A stretch of DNA of 64,000 nucleotides from Echinometra lucunter (Eukaryota > Echinodermata > Echinoidea > Camarodonta > Echinometridae): assembly GCA_029962745.1 (NCBI GenBank), contig CM057165.1, positions 22,344,657 through 22,408,656 of the forward strand. Reading direction: 5' to 3'. The translations under genes and the position numbers were made by a program. Within the stretch, counting starts at the first letter, position 1, and every line of letters begins with the position of its first letter. Below the pieces are notes generated by a model, which was not told the origin of the DNA, did not search any database, and worked only from the letters and a program-made list of their open reading frames with translations. Positions 1-13,900 of this stretch are shown in pieces.

Positions 1-184
1 AGGTTGTTGACAAAGATTTAGGGACGAATCCATATAATATTGCCGGGATCGGTCGTTGACTTTGCTCGCTATGGTAGAAACAGAATGGATTCGGACTGCA
101 AGCAAGGTAGCTAAAACAGTGTCATATTCGGCACACAGGTGATCGGATGTATTATTTAGATATCATACAGGCATGAGAGGTTTA

Positions 185-262
185 TAGTGTATTCTGATGA
201 TAATGATGATAATAATATTCCGTTCTTGTATAGCGCATATCACATTTTTATCACATTATTAT
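185..262 (-). repeat. Fragment of tRNA-SINE 3' tail
   Basis: (GATAATAAT)n followed by GTTCTTGTATAGCGCATATCACATTT, matching the 3' tail of the SINE at 25830-26185 (GTTCTTGTATAGCACACATCACATTT). 5'-truncated. Confidence 0.6.
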
Positions 263-300
263 GATGACGAAATAACACTTCTATCATATGGAAAAGGGTA

Positions 301-690
301 TATTTTTCCTCGCTCGCTGCGCTCGCTCGTTTCATATTAATGGTTTTGAAAAACAAACGAATTCGGTGAGATGAGATCGAATAGATAATGTAGATGTTTC
401 ATTGGCTTACAGCGTAATTTGCCGAAGGGTTTACTACATCTACCATGAAAAACAGTGTGTGCTTCCACGCTCGCTTCGCTCGCTCGTAATATTAAAACAC
501 AGAGTGGTTTGGGGGGCAGCAACAAAGGACCAACGATGTGACAAAGTAGAGTTCATATTGGGCAGCGAGGTAACCATATACATATATATTAGGTATCATT
601 TATGCCTATATGATAACTAAAACCTTCTCTCATAACAAGAAATTTGTTATTTTTTGCTCGCTCGCTTCGCTCGCTCGCAAAATTGAAGAA
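301..690. repeat. Three GCTCGCTTCGCTCGC palindromic motifs
   Basis: CTCGCTCGCTGCGCTCGCTCG-type palindromes at about 308-330, 468-487 and 656-679, spaced 160-190 bp. They are GC islands in AT-rich DNA, forming short hairpins. No coding explanation. Confidence 0.7.
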
Positions 691-792
691 AAAAAAAAGC
701 AGGATGGTTCACATAGCAAGTTCCCTAATTTCCCCAATTTTAAAATGCTTCACGTTGATATAGGCCTATATTTATATATATACATATATATG

Positions 793-795
<3 letters not shown>

Positions 796-840
<45 letters not shown>

Positions 841-868
841 TGTATATATGTGAGGGTGTGTGTGTGTG
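796..868. repeat. (TA)n then (TG)n microsatellite
   Basis: About 55 bp of TA dinucleotides followed by TGTGTGTG. Confidence 0.9.
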
Positions 869-948
869 TACAAATAGTAGCCGTGGGTTCATCTCCGCTT
901 GGTCGTCTTGCCCCCCCAATCCGAAAAATGGATCGATGACTCTGTTAT

Positions 949-1510
949 TGGCTAACTTCAGTGCGACAATGAGATTGATCTATCAAGTCATGCATGAGTG
1001 AGCAGACATTACAGGCAAAAATGTCACTTTTCAAAAGTCACATGAGTCATTTTGGGGAATCTGTGAAACAAGCCTTTTCTGGTGTTTAAGTGCAGTTGAT
1101 GTTTATTGAGATTGTGTCATGGTTGAGTGAGAACATTTTTAACTATATATGAATCAAGAAATGCTGGAAAAACGACTACCCGGTTTTTTCACATAATGTG
1201 CTGATTCATGCTGGTTGATGCCAATTCTTTCCATAAACTGAATGGATTTCGTAGATTTAGGAGGGCTGAACATCACTTTCTTCAAAAAAATGTGTTCAAC
1301 CAACTGTGATAAGCATGAAAAGTGTCAGGGATAGGCATGACGGGGTCAAACAATGGAAGAAACCAAATTCGTCAAAGTTTTGTTTCACAGACCCCCCCCC
1401 CCCCCAATGACTCTTGTGACTTTTGAAAAGTGACATTGTTGCCTTAAATGTCTGCTCACTCATGCATGACTTGACGGATCATTCTCATTTTTTTTTGTTA
1501 GTCAATAAGT
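949..1510. mobile_element. Foldback element with ~110-bp inverted arms
   Basis: Left arm around 969-1075 (AGTCATGCATGAGTGAGCAG, TGTCACTTTTCAAAAGTCAC, CTGTGAAACAA) recurs inverted at 1376-1488. TTATTGGCTAAC/GTTAGTCAATAA extends the match outward. The ~300-bp centre has no open frame. A non-autonomous foldback or MITE. Confidence 0.75.
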
Positions 1511-2170
1511 GTAGGAACACTCCTGCCAAATTATTTTGCTCAAAACTTTTTTGTTAAAAAGTTATACTATTTTGAATTAGGGGGGAGTTACATTTTTTTT
1601 TGTGTTTATATATATCTACTGCCACACACGACGCACCAACGCACTGGATATGGGGGAAGAATTTTTCAGGAAAGTGAAAAAGGAAAAAGAAAGGGAAGAC
1701 TGACATTTTCAGTGAATGACATGTATCCCCCCCCCAAAAAAAAAAAAAAAAAAAAAAATTAAGAATCCTAAATAGTTTGAAATCTTGTTAAATTGATAGT
1801 AAACCCAATTTGAAAGCCTCTACTTAGTTTGGACAAATGGGTTTCTGGCACTGCGCATTTAGACTGCCGGAGTTCGGTCATGCGTGATTGATGATATTTT
1901 GGTTTTAAATAAAGGAAGAGAAAAGTTAGCTTTTCATTGATTTGTACATTAACTAAATTAATTCTAAATGACTTATACTTTACCCTTGCACCTGAGTTTC
2001 CTTTCAAAGGGGGCGAAGGGTGTAAAGCCTCGCGTAAAGAAAGGTTCCTCTTTGGATCATTTACAGATAAATTGCAAAGTTCGGGAGACGTTTTGCGCAG
2101 GCTGCACAATGTGAAATTCATTGATAAGCGAAAATGTTCAGTTTTCTTTTCAAGACATTGATTCCTTCTA
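1511..2170. other. Low-complexity flank, no gene seen
   Basis: Contains C-run/A-run at 1728-1758 and otherwise unremarkable sequence. Overlapping antisense open frames at 1768-2178 encode nothing I recognise. Confidence 0.4.
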
Positions 2171-4825
2171 ATACACACGCACTAAATAAAACTCCACACA
2201 CAAACACATGTAAAACCGTTTCAGAAAATCACTTTCTTTGTTCTATTTATCAACAAATAAAACTGGAATAATCCATTACATACCTTAATACAAAACTATT
2301 CTCGTTCTCAAATCTATACAGACCTACATGAAGTCAAAGAAAAGGATCTCTTCAATTTAGGGGGAAAAAACACTTATTCCAGCTACTTGGGACAGGTAAA
2401 AGGCATTGTACTGTTCTCCTAAGGCAATGTTTCAGGTGTCAAATCTTTTACCATCTACTGGTTTATAGAGAAGCAAAAGGATTATGTTGCTGTAAAAAAT
2501 ATTCAACAAAATTCCAAAATTCATTACCGGTGAAAACGGTACGTGAGGTTAGTTTTAGTTTACATGAAAGAACTTCTCTAGCAAATTGGTCCATGACTGC
2601 CTTAAAGCGCATTTGAACATGACGACTTAAGTACTTAGATTAATAATGTTTATGAGCGAAAAAAAAAATATCGAGACACAGTCACAAAGTGCTTAGACTT
2701 CAAGGACCGCCCTACCTTCCCTGGGAAGGGTCTATAAGTTGGTAAGTAAAGGCTTCAGTTACTTGAATATTCTCGAAATCAGAAAGGGATCTCTAATTAT
2801 TTCTTGTAGGAAAGGGAAGTCTAAAGGATAATACATTTTCTAAATAATAAGCAGAAATTGGTATGTAAAGTATATGCAGCAAACGTAATTTTGTCATTAC
2901 TACTGAGGTAGAGAAATTCAGCTCCAAAATAGTCCTAAAGATCTTCCCATAATATATGAGCAAATAATCTTACAATTAAAAGGAGTGTTGGATGTCGGCA
3001 CATCTGGTCCACTTATAGCAAGATTAAGAATTCACACGCGTCATAATATACTAATCATACTAATAGAGAAATTCGGGATCTAAAAGGTGATTTCCTTTTT
3101 AACTACACGGTTTTGTTTGACATATACAAAGAGAGGAACAAAAAGCTTTATCACGCCTACACGGCATAATTTAAAACATTTACAAGTGATACGTACACAG
3201 TAAAACATATAGCATGCCCTCTAAACAAGCTCCTTGCCTAATGAATATTACAGCAACTGCCTTTACAAAAACAAGATCTGTAAAGGGTGATGAAATCTGT
3301 ACATCGTATCAAATAATCCCCAAAACTTAAACGACTACATCTATCGTGTGAAACTATCTACGTTCCTTCTATCTGTGGTATACTAAAATACGCGCATAAT
3401 CACTCATCTACCATAATAATCTATAAAAATATCTACTACAAAGCAAACTAAAATAGATACATGTACAACTGTACCAGTACGTACCCTGTATCGATGAAAC
3501 ATCAACCGTCAGATACCGACGACTAGAAAAAAAAAAAGACCTCCACAGAAAAATTCCATATTAATTACTCAAGGCAGTTGTACTCTCTTGTTCGTTCATA
3601 GATGCGTATTTTATAATCTATGTATTTGCATTTACATGCAACTAATTTGGCTACGCTCAGGAACTTTACCTTGTGCTAGGCAAAATAGAACAAGAACATA
3701 AATACATCATCCAGGATTTCAAAATGTACAAAAATTAGTTTAGAAAACGCCTTCTGTATTCTAAGCTTTAGTTTAAAACATCAGCCAATGTCAAACTTGA
3801 AGATTATTTTATTCTTCATGGTCAATTACTAGCTATATATAATCAGTGATGTGATATGATTCACATAAAGTGAATGATACTAAAGATCTACCACTTTTAT
3901 TCACAGCGCAGTGTTTTATTATAATACATTTTATCAGCGAAGAGAAAAAAATATCTTACAAAATGCGACCTCTACGGTCTTAGTCATTTAGCACGATAAC
4001 AGTAATGTATCAAGTTTATAATATCTCGTTTTAAAAGTATGACATTTACGAAAATATATATAGCACCACAACCACACTTAAACGTCAATTATCAAAATCT
4101 TTAAAAGAGCACCAATTCGATATCATCTTGTATCAAATAATTTGAGATAATATGACAGCACCATGAAATTCTTTTTTTACAAAGATTTAAAATGGCCTCC
4201 GTATATGCCATTGAAGGTCCAGTAGTAATAATTGGCAACAAAGCTTGAGTTAAACAAGTTCTTACTAATTAAAAGTACAAATGGACGATCTTAGTCGACC
4301 AAAACTACGAAACATCTCATGGAAAAAAATTAAAAGATCAGAACGATATCAATATTTTGTATTCATCAAAACTGAAATATCTTATAGAGCTAATTATTCC
4401 CTTGCCTACGACGTTTCGCCTTGAGAAACCCCTGCCACTTTTTCGCTTTTCATAACTTAAATTAATGATAATTTGTAATTAATATCATAATATCAATAAT
4501 ACCTCTAAGAAAAATAACATATTTCCCACGAGAAACTGATTCGTAATTTAAGACTATTTATATAAAAAGACTTTTCTAAAATGTTGAAGTGATATGGAAT
4601 GTCAAGCAAGATAATATTCTCCCTCTTTTTTGAAGATATTCAGTGAAAAATACTGAAAGCTGAATGTCATTTATATATAACCTTGAATTTAACATTGACT
4701 TTATTCTTTGGAGAATAATGCCGACTTTTGCTTAGCTGCCATTTTCTTTTCTAGGAAAAATGCAGATACAAAAAAATTTGATGGTAACAGGTCGACAGCA
4801 ATATCTTCTGCATACTACATCACTT
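2171..4825 (-). other. 3'UTR and 3' flank of the collagen gene
   Basis: AT-rich and without repeats I can recognise, lacking any substantial open frame. Holds several AATAAA hexamers on the minus strand (near 4700, 3900, 3810). I see no second gene. Confidence 0.5.
4700..4705 (-). promoter_or_regulatory. Candidate polyadenylation signal AATAAA (proximal)
   Basis: AATAAA on the minus strand about 120 bases past the stop codon. Others lie at 3915-3920, 3896-3901 and 3808-3813. Which one is used cannot be told from sequence. Confidence 0.4.
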
Positions 4826-4981
4826 TCAGTCAAAACACGTGTGACCAATTTCTATCTTAAAACCATGACTTTCCGATATCCGATGAACTTCAGGGTCAGT
4901 AATGATGTCAACGATTGGTAACCTATGGACGTCATGAACACGGAATACGAAGCGCGTTGTCCGCCATTTTGAATCTTCAAG
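4826..4981 (-). CDS. Collagen exon 63, C-propeptide end and stop
   Basis: 156 bp, 51 residues plus TGA at 4826-4828. Starts [20 protein letters not shown], then LPIVDII, and ends IEIGHTCFD. The final Cys three residues from the end matches the C-terminal CFL of fibrillar chains. Acceptor AAATTTCAG. Confidence 0.96.
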   Translation of the reverse strand, partial: LEDSKWRTTRFVFRVHDVHRLPIVDIITDPEVHRISESHGFKIEIGHTCFD

Positions 4982-7900
4982 CTGAAATTTAAACAGATAT
5001 AAGGGTAGTTATAACATAATTTCTCATGACTTTCTAGTGAGCCCTTCTGGGGAAGTTATATTAACACCGTTAAAGAGAAATTTGTACTAAATGCCCCTTG
5101 TCAAATTTGGCTGAGGAGAGGGAAGGAGTACATTGAATGGGAGGTGCTCGCATAGCGTGTTTCTGTTCATCACAAACTAACATCCCAATGGTATGATACA
5201 AGTTCTACATCATCAAATTCACCTGACAATTGTCCTCTAAAATTTCTGGTCTGTGCTCATCATATGAAAAGTAGACCCCGTTCCAACCGCGGAATGTTAG
5301 TGCGTTTTCATAGGTCCCTCTCCTATTCCTCCAAACTGGTACGTTCCTACAGTGTATGGTGATTTCCTGGAACGCAGTGGAGCTCAGGAGATGTAAGAAG
5401 TTTAGCTGAGGCTTGCTGATGTCGTAATCCAGCTACCGGGAATAAAAAAAAATTACAGTTACATGTTGGCTACACATCAAGCCTTCTGCAGGTTTGACTG
5501 CAACACCTTATCGAGACTAGAGTGTTCTAGTATTGTGTACAACTAAAGAATTATTTCAATACTGTCTTGACCCAGGTACTATATAGAAGCAACCAGCGTT
5601 TTCATTTGAAATAAAATGAAAGAAGATCTGAATTGACTTAAGCTTAAACTGGAATCGGCCAAAGGCGGCTTTACTCCAGGAAGCCAGAGGGAAGGCAAGC
5701 ACCAGAACCTTCAACCTTTATAAAGCCAGAGTTCAAGTCAAGTCAATGTACTAGTGTACTTAACAAAACAATTAATCCATATATTTTTGGGGTATGGTTA
5801 AGAGGTTGCATGTCTCCTCCAGTGTTGCCATTGGCCATCATGCATTAATGTCAATCCATCAAGTTGATCGTTTATTAAAATGACTTTAAAATTGATACAT
5901 ACCGTGCTCGTGTCTCGTGATAAGAGACACGTATAGCCCCCGGCAGCCAAGCCGCAATATACTTTCACAGCATCAGTGCAGCAGCCCAGATCAGGATCGA
6001 TCCAATATTCACCTGTGTACGGATGAAAACGATATCATTCATGAAGTTTGGCTGGCGGAATAGTTCAATCATGTTCACATACGTTCTACATTAATAAGCA
6101 AGAAGTCGTGTCCTTTTCAACATGATCACGAGTTCTACACTTAACAAAAGTTCCATCCAAAGGGAGGCAAAGAGACAAGATCCAGCAGCTACTTCCTACA
6201 CCTTTTCAAAGTGCCTTTTTGGTGACAAGAAAAATGGACAGGCTTTTCATGGCTGCACATCAACTTTTATTGGACAAGAATGCTCAAATCATGATATCAC
6301 TACATCATAAAAGACAGAGGGTAGAGGTCTGGGATGTCTTGTCCTTGTAGCAATAAGTGCTGGAAGAAATGTTGGCTCTTTTCGATTGATATGTTTCTAG
6401 ATTTTGGAAAACCTCGCAAACTTTATGTTCTATAAATACAAATACAAACAAATGAGTTACAGAAGACAGAAAACGATCTGCACAGTATAAAATGGATCAA
6501 AATCCAATCTGCCTGTATATACCACATGTTACCCTTTTTGCCATAACCTCTAATAATTTGTTATAGTGATATTTTATCCCCATGCTTAGAACTCACCGTC
6601 ATCCATATCTGGTTGACAATCTAACAGGTCTCGACATGTCCTCACAGGGAGATCCTGGGTGCCTAATGGGTGCTTCATACCCTCGATATAACGGTATAAA
6701 TACTTCATCATATAAAAAACATCCACATCCTGAAAAAAATAAAGACATAATACCAGCTTGTCACATTAACGATGCAAAATGGGTTCTTTCTCAACAACTT
6801 TCATACTGCAATTTTTCTTATTCAAATGACGAGTTATAGGAATACAATAAAAAATCGACAATGGGAAAATAAACCACCCCAGGTAGTCAAAAAAAAATGA
6901 TAATCATCAAAATGCTCTGTCAATTTCACTCTCTCAAGTTTCCATATGAAATAAACTTTCAGCAAAGCCAGAGAACTACAAATTTGTATCTCTATATATT
7001 TACTTTCATTGGTTTTGGTCCATTTTTTTAACCATTCCTCATTGACGAATTATAATAATTATGAAGCATGATTATATCGTAGCACTCATCTCCATCTCGA
7101 AAAACAATTTCCGAATTCCTTTAGTACAAGAAAACTGCATCACATGAATAACTGAATTAAATTCATACCCGTTCGTAATCATACTCACTCCTATATGTTT
7201 TGGTCTCGGTAAAACGAAGAAATAATGTAAAAGAGAGGCTAGTGCATCTGCGTCATTTACGAACTCGCCCTGAAAAGAAAGAAATTGTATGTAAAGTTCA
7301 ACCGAACTCGACACGATCATAATAACTCGTTTGAAGCTAAAGATTACTAAAACTGATCAATGTACCCTACTGAGGTGGGAGTTGTTAAGATGTAAGTGTC
7401 TCTATTAAATCATGAGAGGATCGACAATTTTCATGTATTCAGACATTTTAACTATGAATTCTATGTTCTCAAATTTTCCTGAGAAGGAAATATAAAGTGT
7501 AGATAAATTATACTGTAGTCGTTTCATTGTATACTTTACTAAGAATGTTAGTTAATAAGAACTTACCGCGTAGCTACCCGGAGGTCCCTGTGAAATTGGA
7601 AATCGAATAAACCATTAATATAATCACTATTTACAGGGATAAATATTCATACATGCACATGTTTCGGTTAAAATAGAAATGTTCATCCATATCTTCAAAG
7701 GCCTTGTTGATGTTACTCTTTCGTAAAAACTACAATACTGTGCTATATCTATAATGTCTCTGACATTATTTAAAAATTTAAGGGCATCTGCATATGCTGT
7801 GATGTTGAAAGTGAAAAGTAAATTCTTCCTATAACACACACACACACACACACACACAATTTAACATGATTAGCAATATTCTGGTTCTTACCGGTGGGCC

Positions 7901-10900
7901 TGGATATCCTGGATCACCCTGTAGATAAAAAAGGTAAATGGGATGGAAAAGTTTATAAAAGCAACTGTCACAAAGAGGTAGGCAAAGCAAAGGAAAAAGG
8001 AGGAATAAGATATCAAAAGAGGGGAATGAACCGGCCTTTTATAACACAGTCATATTAATCAACACACGCACAAAAATTAACTTAAAAATTGAAAGAGGAA
8101 ATACCCTTCCGGCGCAATGCGCTTTACATAATACACTTTTTCTCCAAGCTCAAAGGTCACTATTTTCATTCAAATGAGACTGAGAAGCACTCACAAAGAA
8201 TGCATTTTAACTAAGGAAAACATGTTTTTTTTTTTTTTTTTAAAGTAGTGCCATTCATAAAGTGATTTGACTTCACTGGTTAAAGACAATAAAATAATCT
8301 ATCTAAAACAGCATGGGATCCTTAATGTAGTAGAGGTCTTGTGGCTCAGTGGATAAGTCTCCAGACTTTGAACCACAAGGTCCGGGGTTCGAATCCCTGC
8401 CGCGGCACTAATGTCCTTTGGCAAGATATGAATCTACATGCATTTGCCACGTCTTTCGGATGGTGACGTTAAAGGTCGGTCCCAGACGTAAATAATTTTG
8501 ATTGATTCACGTCTATAAAAACCGAATTCAACAACATTAATGTAGAAATAAGTATTACATACCATTATTCCTTTTTGACCTATATCTCCCCTCGGACCCT
8601 GCGTGATAAAAAAGCGTAATAAACAATTACTTCACAATTAAAAACACAGTTTAAACAAATACTCGTAAGGATACATATATCTTACTAGTATATATCTTAC
8701 TACCATCCTACTGGCAGGTGACAATTCAGAGAAACTATGACGAGGTTGTACTGAATCATCTTCACCTTATTCATAAAAAATAAGCATAATATATCGTATA
8801 ATTTTACCTGAATGCCGAATTGGCCAAGAATTCCTTCTAAACCGGCAAAGCCAGCTGGACCCCTTTCACCGGCCGCGCCCTAAAACGAAACAAATTAAAA
8901 CAAAACAAACAAATAGCAGATTAAGGGAAGAATGGGTTGAAGATTGATGTTGATTTACATCACATGAAATCAGAAAAAACCAAGTGTACCGAAAGAATGT
9001 GAATCTCATAAAAACGTTAACATGACTAGATGAATCCTCGACCACGCGGTCGAAATCTATGCCTCCGCAATTGCCAGATCGGAAATATAAGGCACATTTA
9101 TGTTGATTTTTTTATTTTCATTGTATGAAATGACATCCTTGACCTTGTGACTGCCACATCTAATGAGACAATTATGAAACTTCCATATGCATACATGAGC
9201 AAAGTTTGGAGATGAACCGTCACAGAGTTGTTAAGTTATCGCAAGAACAAGCAATTTTCATGTATATAATGACCTCTATGACCTTTGACCTTTAACCATG
9301 AGACCCAAAAATCTAATCACATCATTGTCCCTCCCATATGCATACATGTGCCAAGTATGAAGCTGCTCCGTCAAATGGTTGTTAGCGCGAGAACGGACCA
9401 TTTCTATGTACATAATGACTTCTATGACCTTTGACCTTTGACCTTGAGACCCCAAAATCTAATTAGATCATTGTCCCTCCCATATGCATCCATGAATCAA
9501 ATTTGAAGTTGATCCATCAAATGATTGAGTTATCGTGAGAACAAACCATTTCTATGTACATAATGACCTCTATGACCTTTGATCTTTGACCTTTAGACCC
9601 CAAAATCTAATGAGATCATTGTCCCTCCCATATGCATACATGTGCTAAGTTTGAGGTTGATCGGACAAATGGTTGTTGAGTTATCGTGAAAACCAACCAT
9701 TTCTATGTACATAATGACCTCTGTGACCTTTGACCTTGTGACCCCCAAATATAATCAGATCATTTTCCCTTCTATGTGCATACATGAGCCAAGTTTGAAG
9801 CCAATCTGTCAAATGGTTCTTAAGTTATCGCGAGAACGAGCCATTTTTATGTGTATTATTACCTCTATGACCTTGACCTTTCACCTTGAGACTCCAAATC
9901 TAATCAGATCATTGTCCCTCCCTTATGCATACACGAGCCAAGTTTGAAGTTGATCCGTCAAACAGTTCTTAAGTTATCGCGAGAACGAAAACGGGACGGA
10001 CGGACGGACGGACGACCCGAAAACATAATGCCTCCGGCAACCACCTACGGTGGGCGGAGGCATAAAAAATCTCTGTCACTTTGACTTAATATAAAACTTA
10101 TTTAAACAAGCTTCAATGACTTTTGACCTGAAGAAACTTGAAGAAATTATTTTGCATACATATTTGTGAACAAAACAAGAAGTCACGATGATTTAAATGG
10201 TAAGCCTTACCGCATCCCCAGTTGGGCCTTTCCGTCCCCGAAAACCAATATCTCCAATATCACCAGGATAGCCCTAAAATAATCGAGAGACAGAGACAAA
10301 CATAATGAACATAACGATCATGACTTTCATAAAAATTCTTGTGATGACAGAAATGAAAACCTAACTGAAATGCAAAGAATCTTATCTAACGCGAGACTGT
10401 AAAGAAAATATTTGCATTCGTGATGTTGGCAGCAAATCTCGATAAAGAATATGAAAGCGTAGTCTGTGTTTACCATAAAGCATACAGAGATAATTCACCA
10501 AGACAACTGCTATGGGATGTGAAATGTTTTAGATTTAATCTTAAACTGACACATCAATGCCCACTCTACTTTTCTTCACTCAATACATGAAAATTAATAT
10601 TTTGGAAACCTGCAGTATTGTTGCCGTAGTACGGATAAATGTTTCATTAATCATTCATAACAGAAAAATTCATACTGTTAAATATAATATCAGTGATGGC
10701 ATGACTACTTACCGTTCCACCTTTAAAACCGGTAAGCCCAGCGAACCCTGGTTCACCGTTATGACCCTGCATGTGAAAAAACAAACAAACAATATTCTAG
10801 CATCTCCTACCAGTAACTAGTAGACAAGGGATGAAAGAGAAAACAATTACAACCTGTTCACATCTTAGGTAGATAGCTATAAGTGGCATCGCAAAATGGT

Positions 10901-13900
10901 TTGGAGCAGAGAAAAGGGGTTGGGGCAAAGATTACTCTCCAGCAGTACAGGATAAACAGCAAGTTACATTCATCTTGGAACAATTATTACTCAATGTTTT
11001 CAGAAAACTGAAGATCTAAAACGATCATTCTTAAAAAATGAGAAATTAAAATCAGAAACTTTTTTTCGAGATGAAAATTAGTGTATTCCTAGAGAATTAG
11101 TGTATTCCACTCCTACAGAATTAGTGCATTAATCTTAATTATCGTTCATTATGAAATCATAATCGTCTTCCTCTTGTTTGGTGCAACCAAAACGTAAACA
11201 ATCAGTTTAAATCTGTCATTCAGTTTCACAATGTAAAGGATCAAATTTACAGGGCGAACAATGATAGGTGTTTTACATTTTGCTTTCACATTCTGGGGCG
11301 GGCTGGCCATGTGAAGTGTGGAGAGTTTTCCCAAATGATATTTTGGCTGAGATCGTTAAATTGTGCCTGAGAGCCAGTTGATGTATGTTGAGTGGGATAG
11401 TCGCATCAAAAAAGCCCAGCTGAAATTCCATCCCAGAATACCCAAATAAATGTAGTAAGCTTAACATTACTAAAGGAGAAGAAGGGTCATATACCTGATC
11501 ACCCATATTTCCTGGGGGCCCCTTTGGGCCTGCTGGTCCCATTTCTCCCTGTTTACCACTGCCTCCTGTCAGTCCTATTTGGCCAGTAAATCCACGTGGG
11601 CCCTTGAGAAAAAGAGAGTTAACATATCAAACAACTGTCACTCTTCTAAAATTCTCGGAGTCAACCAATTACAATACTGTATGTTCTACGTCTTGAAAGA
11701 CAATTCTTCATTTCTACTTACATATGAAACCGGAGTTTTGCTGATGGATAGCGAACACTGAATGACGTAAATTTTCTCGCTCCTATTATCATCCTCAAAC
11801 GTAGTTTATGACACTCGGTCATGGCATTTGCGTATGGGGATTTTGCAAAAAGATGTGGTAGATTCCATCTCCGAGCGATACGTATTATCGTTTCAAATCA
11901 AACCAAAGTATCTTCTATGCTTACCGGATTTCCCGTTTCTCCCGCCTCACCCGGTGGTCCACGCGGCCCCCTCTCACCCTGTTAGTGAAAGAAAGAAAGA
12001 AAAAACGTCAACAACATTACAATATGATTTGCGTAATTTTCTGATAAGCAGAATTAATTCTGCATAGTCGCCATTAACCCTAAAAAGGCTGGGGGGGGGT
12101 GGAATCCACCCTCTCGATGTTTCGCGCGATATGTTCGCAACACGCATAGATGTCGCCGCGACGCTGCATGATTTTTTTCTGTAGCATCTCGCACATCTTT
12201 TGAGACGAAATTCATGACGTCCGGGTACGTGATTCCGAAGTTATGCAATATTTTGTACTCGCATGTCGGATCAAAAATTGCTCAAAAACGTGATTTCGTG
12301 TACAAATCCAATACAAATTGTGTTTTCAGCAATAATTCATAAATGTATGATTATTTTTACTATTAATGATCAAAATCAATTACTTTTAGTCTGGTTATGA
12401 TCCAAGTAGTATTGGCGACGAATTTTGTCGAAAAAACAATCAAAAACAAAAAGTCGAAAAACAAGGAAATACATAAGAAATTTCCAAAACAATGAAATAC
12501 ATAAGAAATTATATTTGATTCCAATTTTTTTTTCATGTATACTTGTTAATAACACTACAAGGAGTATTCACAACAAAAATAAGACTATTTGGAGCTCAGC
12601 TAGTGATTTATAGCAAAAAGGCTGATTTACACATAAATTAGCATAATTAATTACCTTATGAATTAATTCGTAAAATGTAACTACGGAAATTGGTAGATGA
12701 CATCACGGGTGACGTGCGTGCCGATTTTCGGCGCGATCGCGCGATCGACGGCCGAGATCTCAAGGCGGGTGGAATCAGCCCCCCCCCCCCCCCCCAGTAT
12801 AGCATCGCTCAAAAAGCCCAGCCTGATTAGGGTTAAGAATGAAATTAAAAGCACAATTAATTTTCAAATTTTATGAATATTTAATTCAATGAAGATTTTG
12901 TTGCTATCCCATACGTGAATAAGAAATTTCTGACCAGAATATCAAATCTATCTATCAATATTTCCTTTCCATTCATGACAATAAAGCTAAATACTTACGT
13001 TTCTGCCTGCATATCCTGGATTTCCTTTTAAACCTTCTAAGCCGGCTGATCCCTGTCAGAAAATCATATAGAGACTAAAATATAAATCATTATTCTAACA
13101 ACCAAAAACTATATTTTACGGTATGAAAAACTTGAAAGTAAAGCATAAAAAAGTGAAGACAAAACTTTAAAGGATTTCGTTTACTTCGCGTGACCAGTTT
13201 GTCTAGTGACCCAAAATAGACACCTTTCTGCACAAAAATATTTTTCAGCTTTCTACCAATAACGTTATCTGACTTATACTCGAAACATGATTAAAATCTG
13301 AAAATATGAAATCACATGAAAACAAGAAAATAGTGCGGACTGCAACATTTCAGTCGGAGGGAATATGAACTTGGCTACGAATTGGTGCGATTAGCCTCAT
13401 CATTTGAAGCCGACAAGGCCTTTTCATTGCATCGAAAGGCTTATTATTTACAGTTTCATGTATTTTCATTTTACTATTCTTCTTAATTTTGAATCTCAGT
13501 AAGGAAGAATTTTCATTTATATGAAAAGAATATTCATTATAACACTGTGCTATTAACCCTAAATGCATTTTTATTCTCAAACTTGGAAATAAACAAGTTG
13601 GAATCAATAATATTGAGAACTTTCATGGAGTTTTCAAACGAATGAACTAATGCACTGAACTAATATTTGAGGAACAATGAGAGGAAGAGGCGATTAAGGA
13701 AACAGAAGAAAAGGGGGGAGGGGTAGAAAAGATGGAGCATTGGCCTAGGGATAAAATGTGAGCGGCAATACCAAGAAAAAGTAAACAAGAAATGTAGGGG
13801 GAAGCGAGTAAAATGAGGAACGAAAACGAGGGATATTTATCGCAGAATCATTGCTTACCTTTTCTCCTTTTAGTGCGTCTATGCCAGGCAGGCCCGACGG

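Noticed and set aside
9026..10063. CRISPR-like array
   Set aside because: Units are ~150 bp, diverged and without spacers; eukaryotic intronic repeat.
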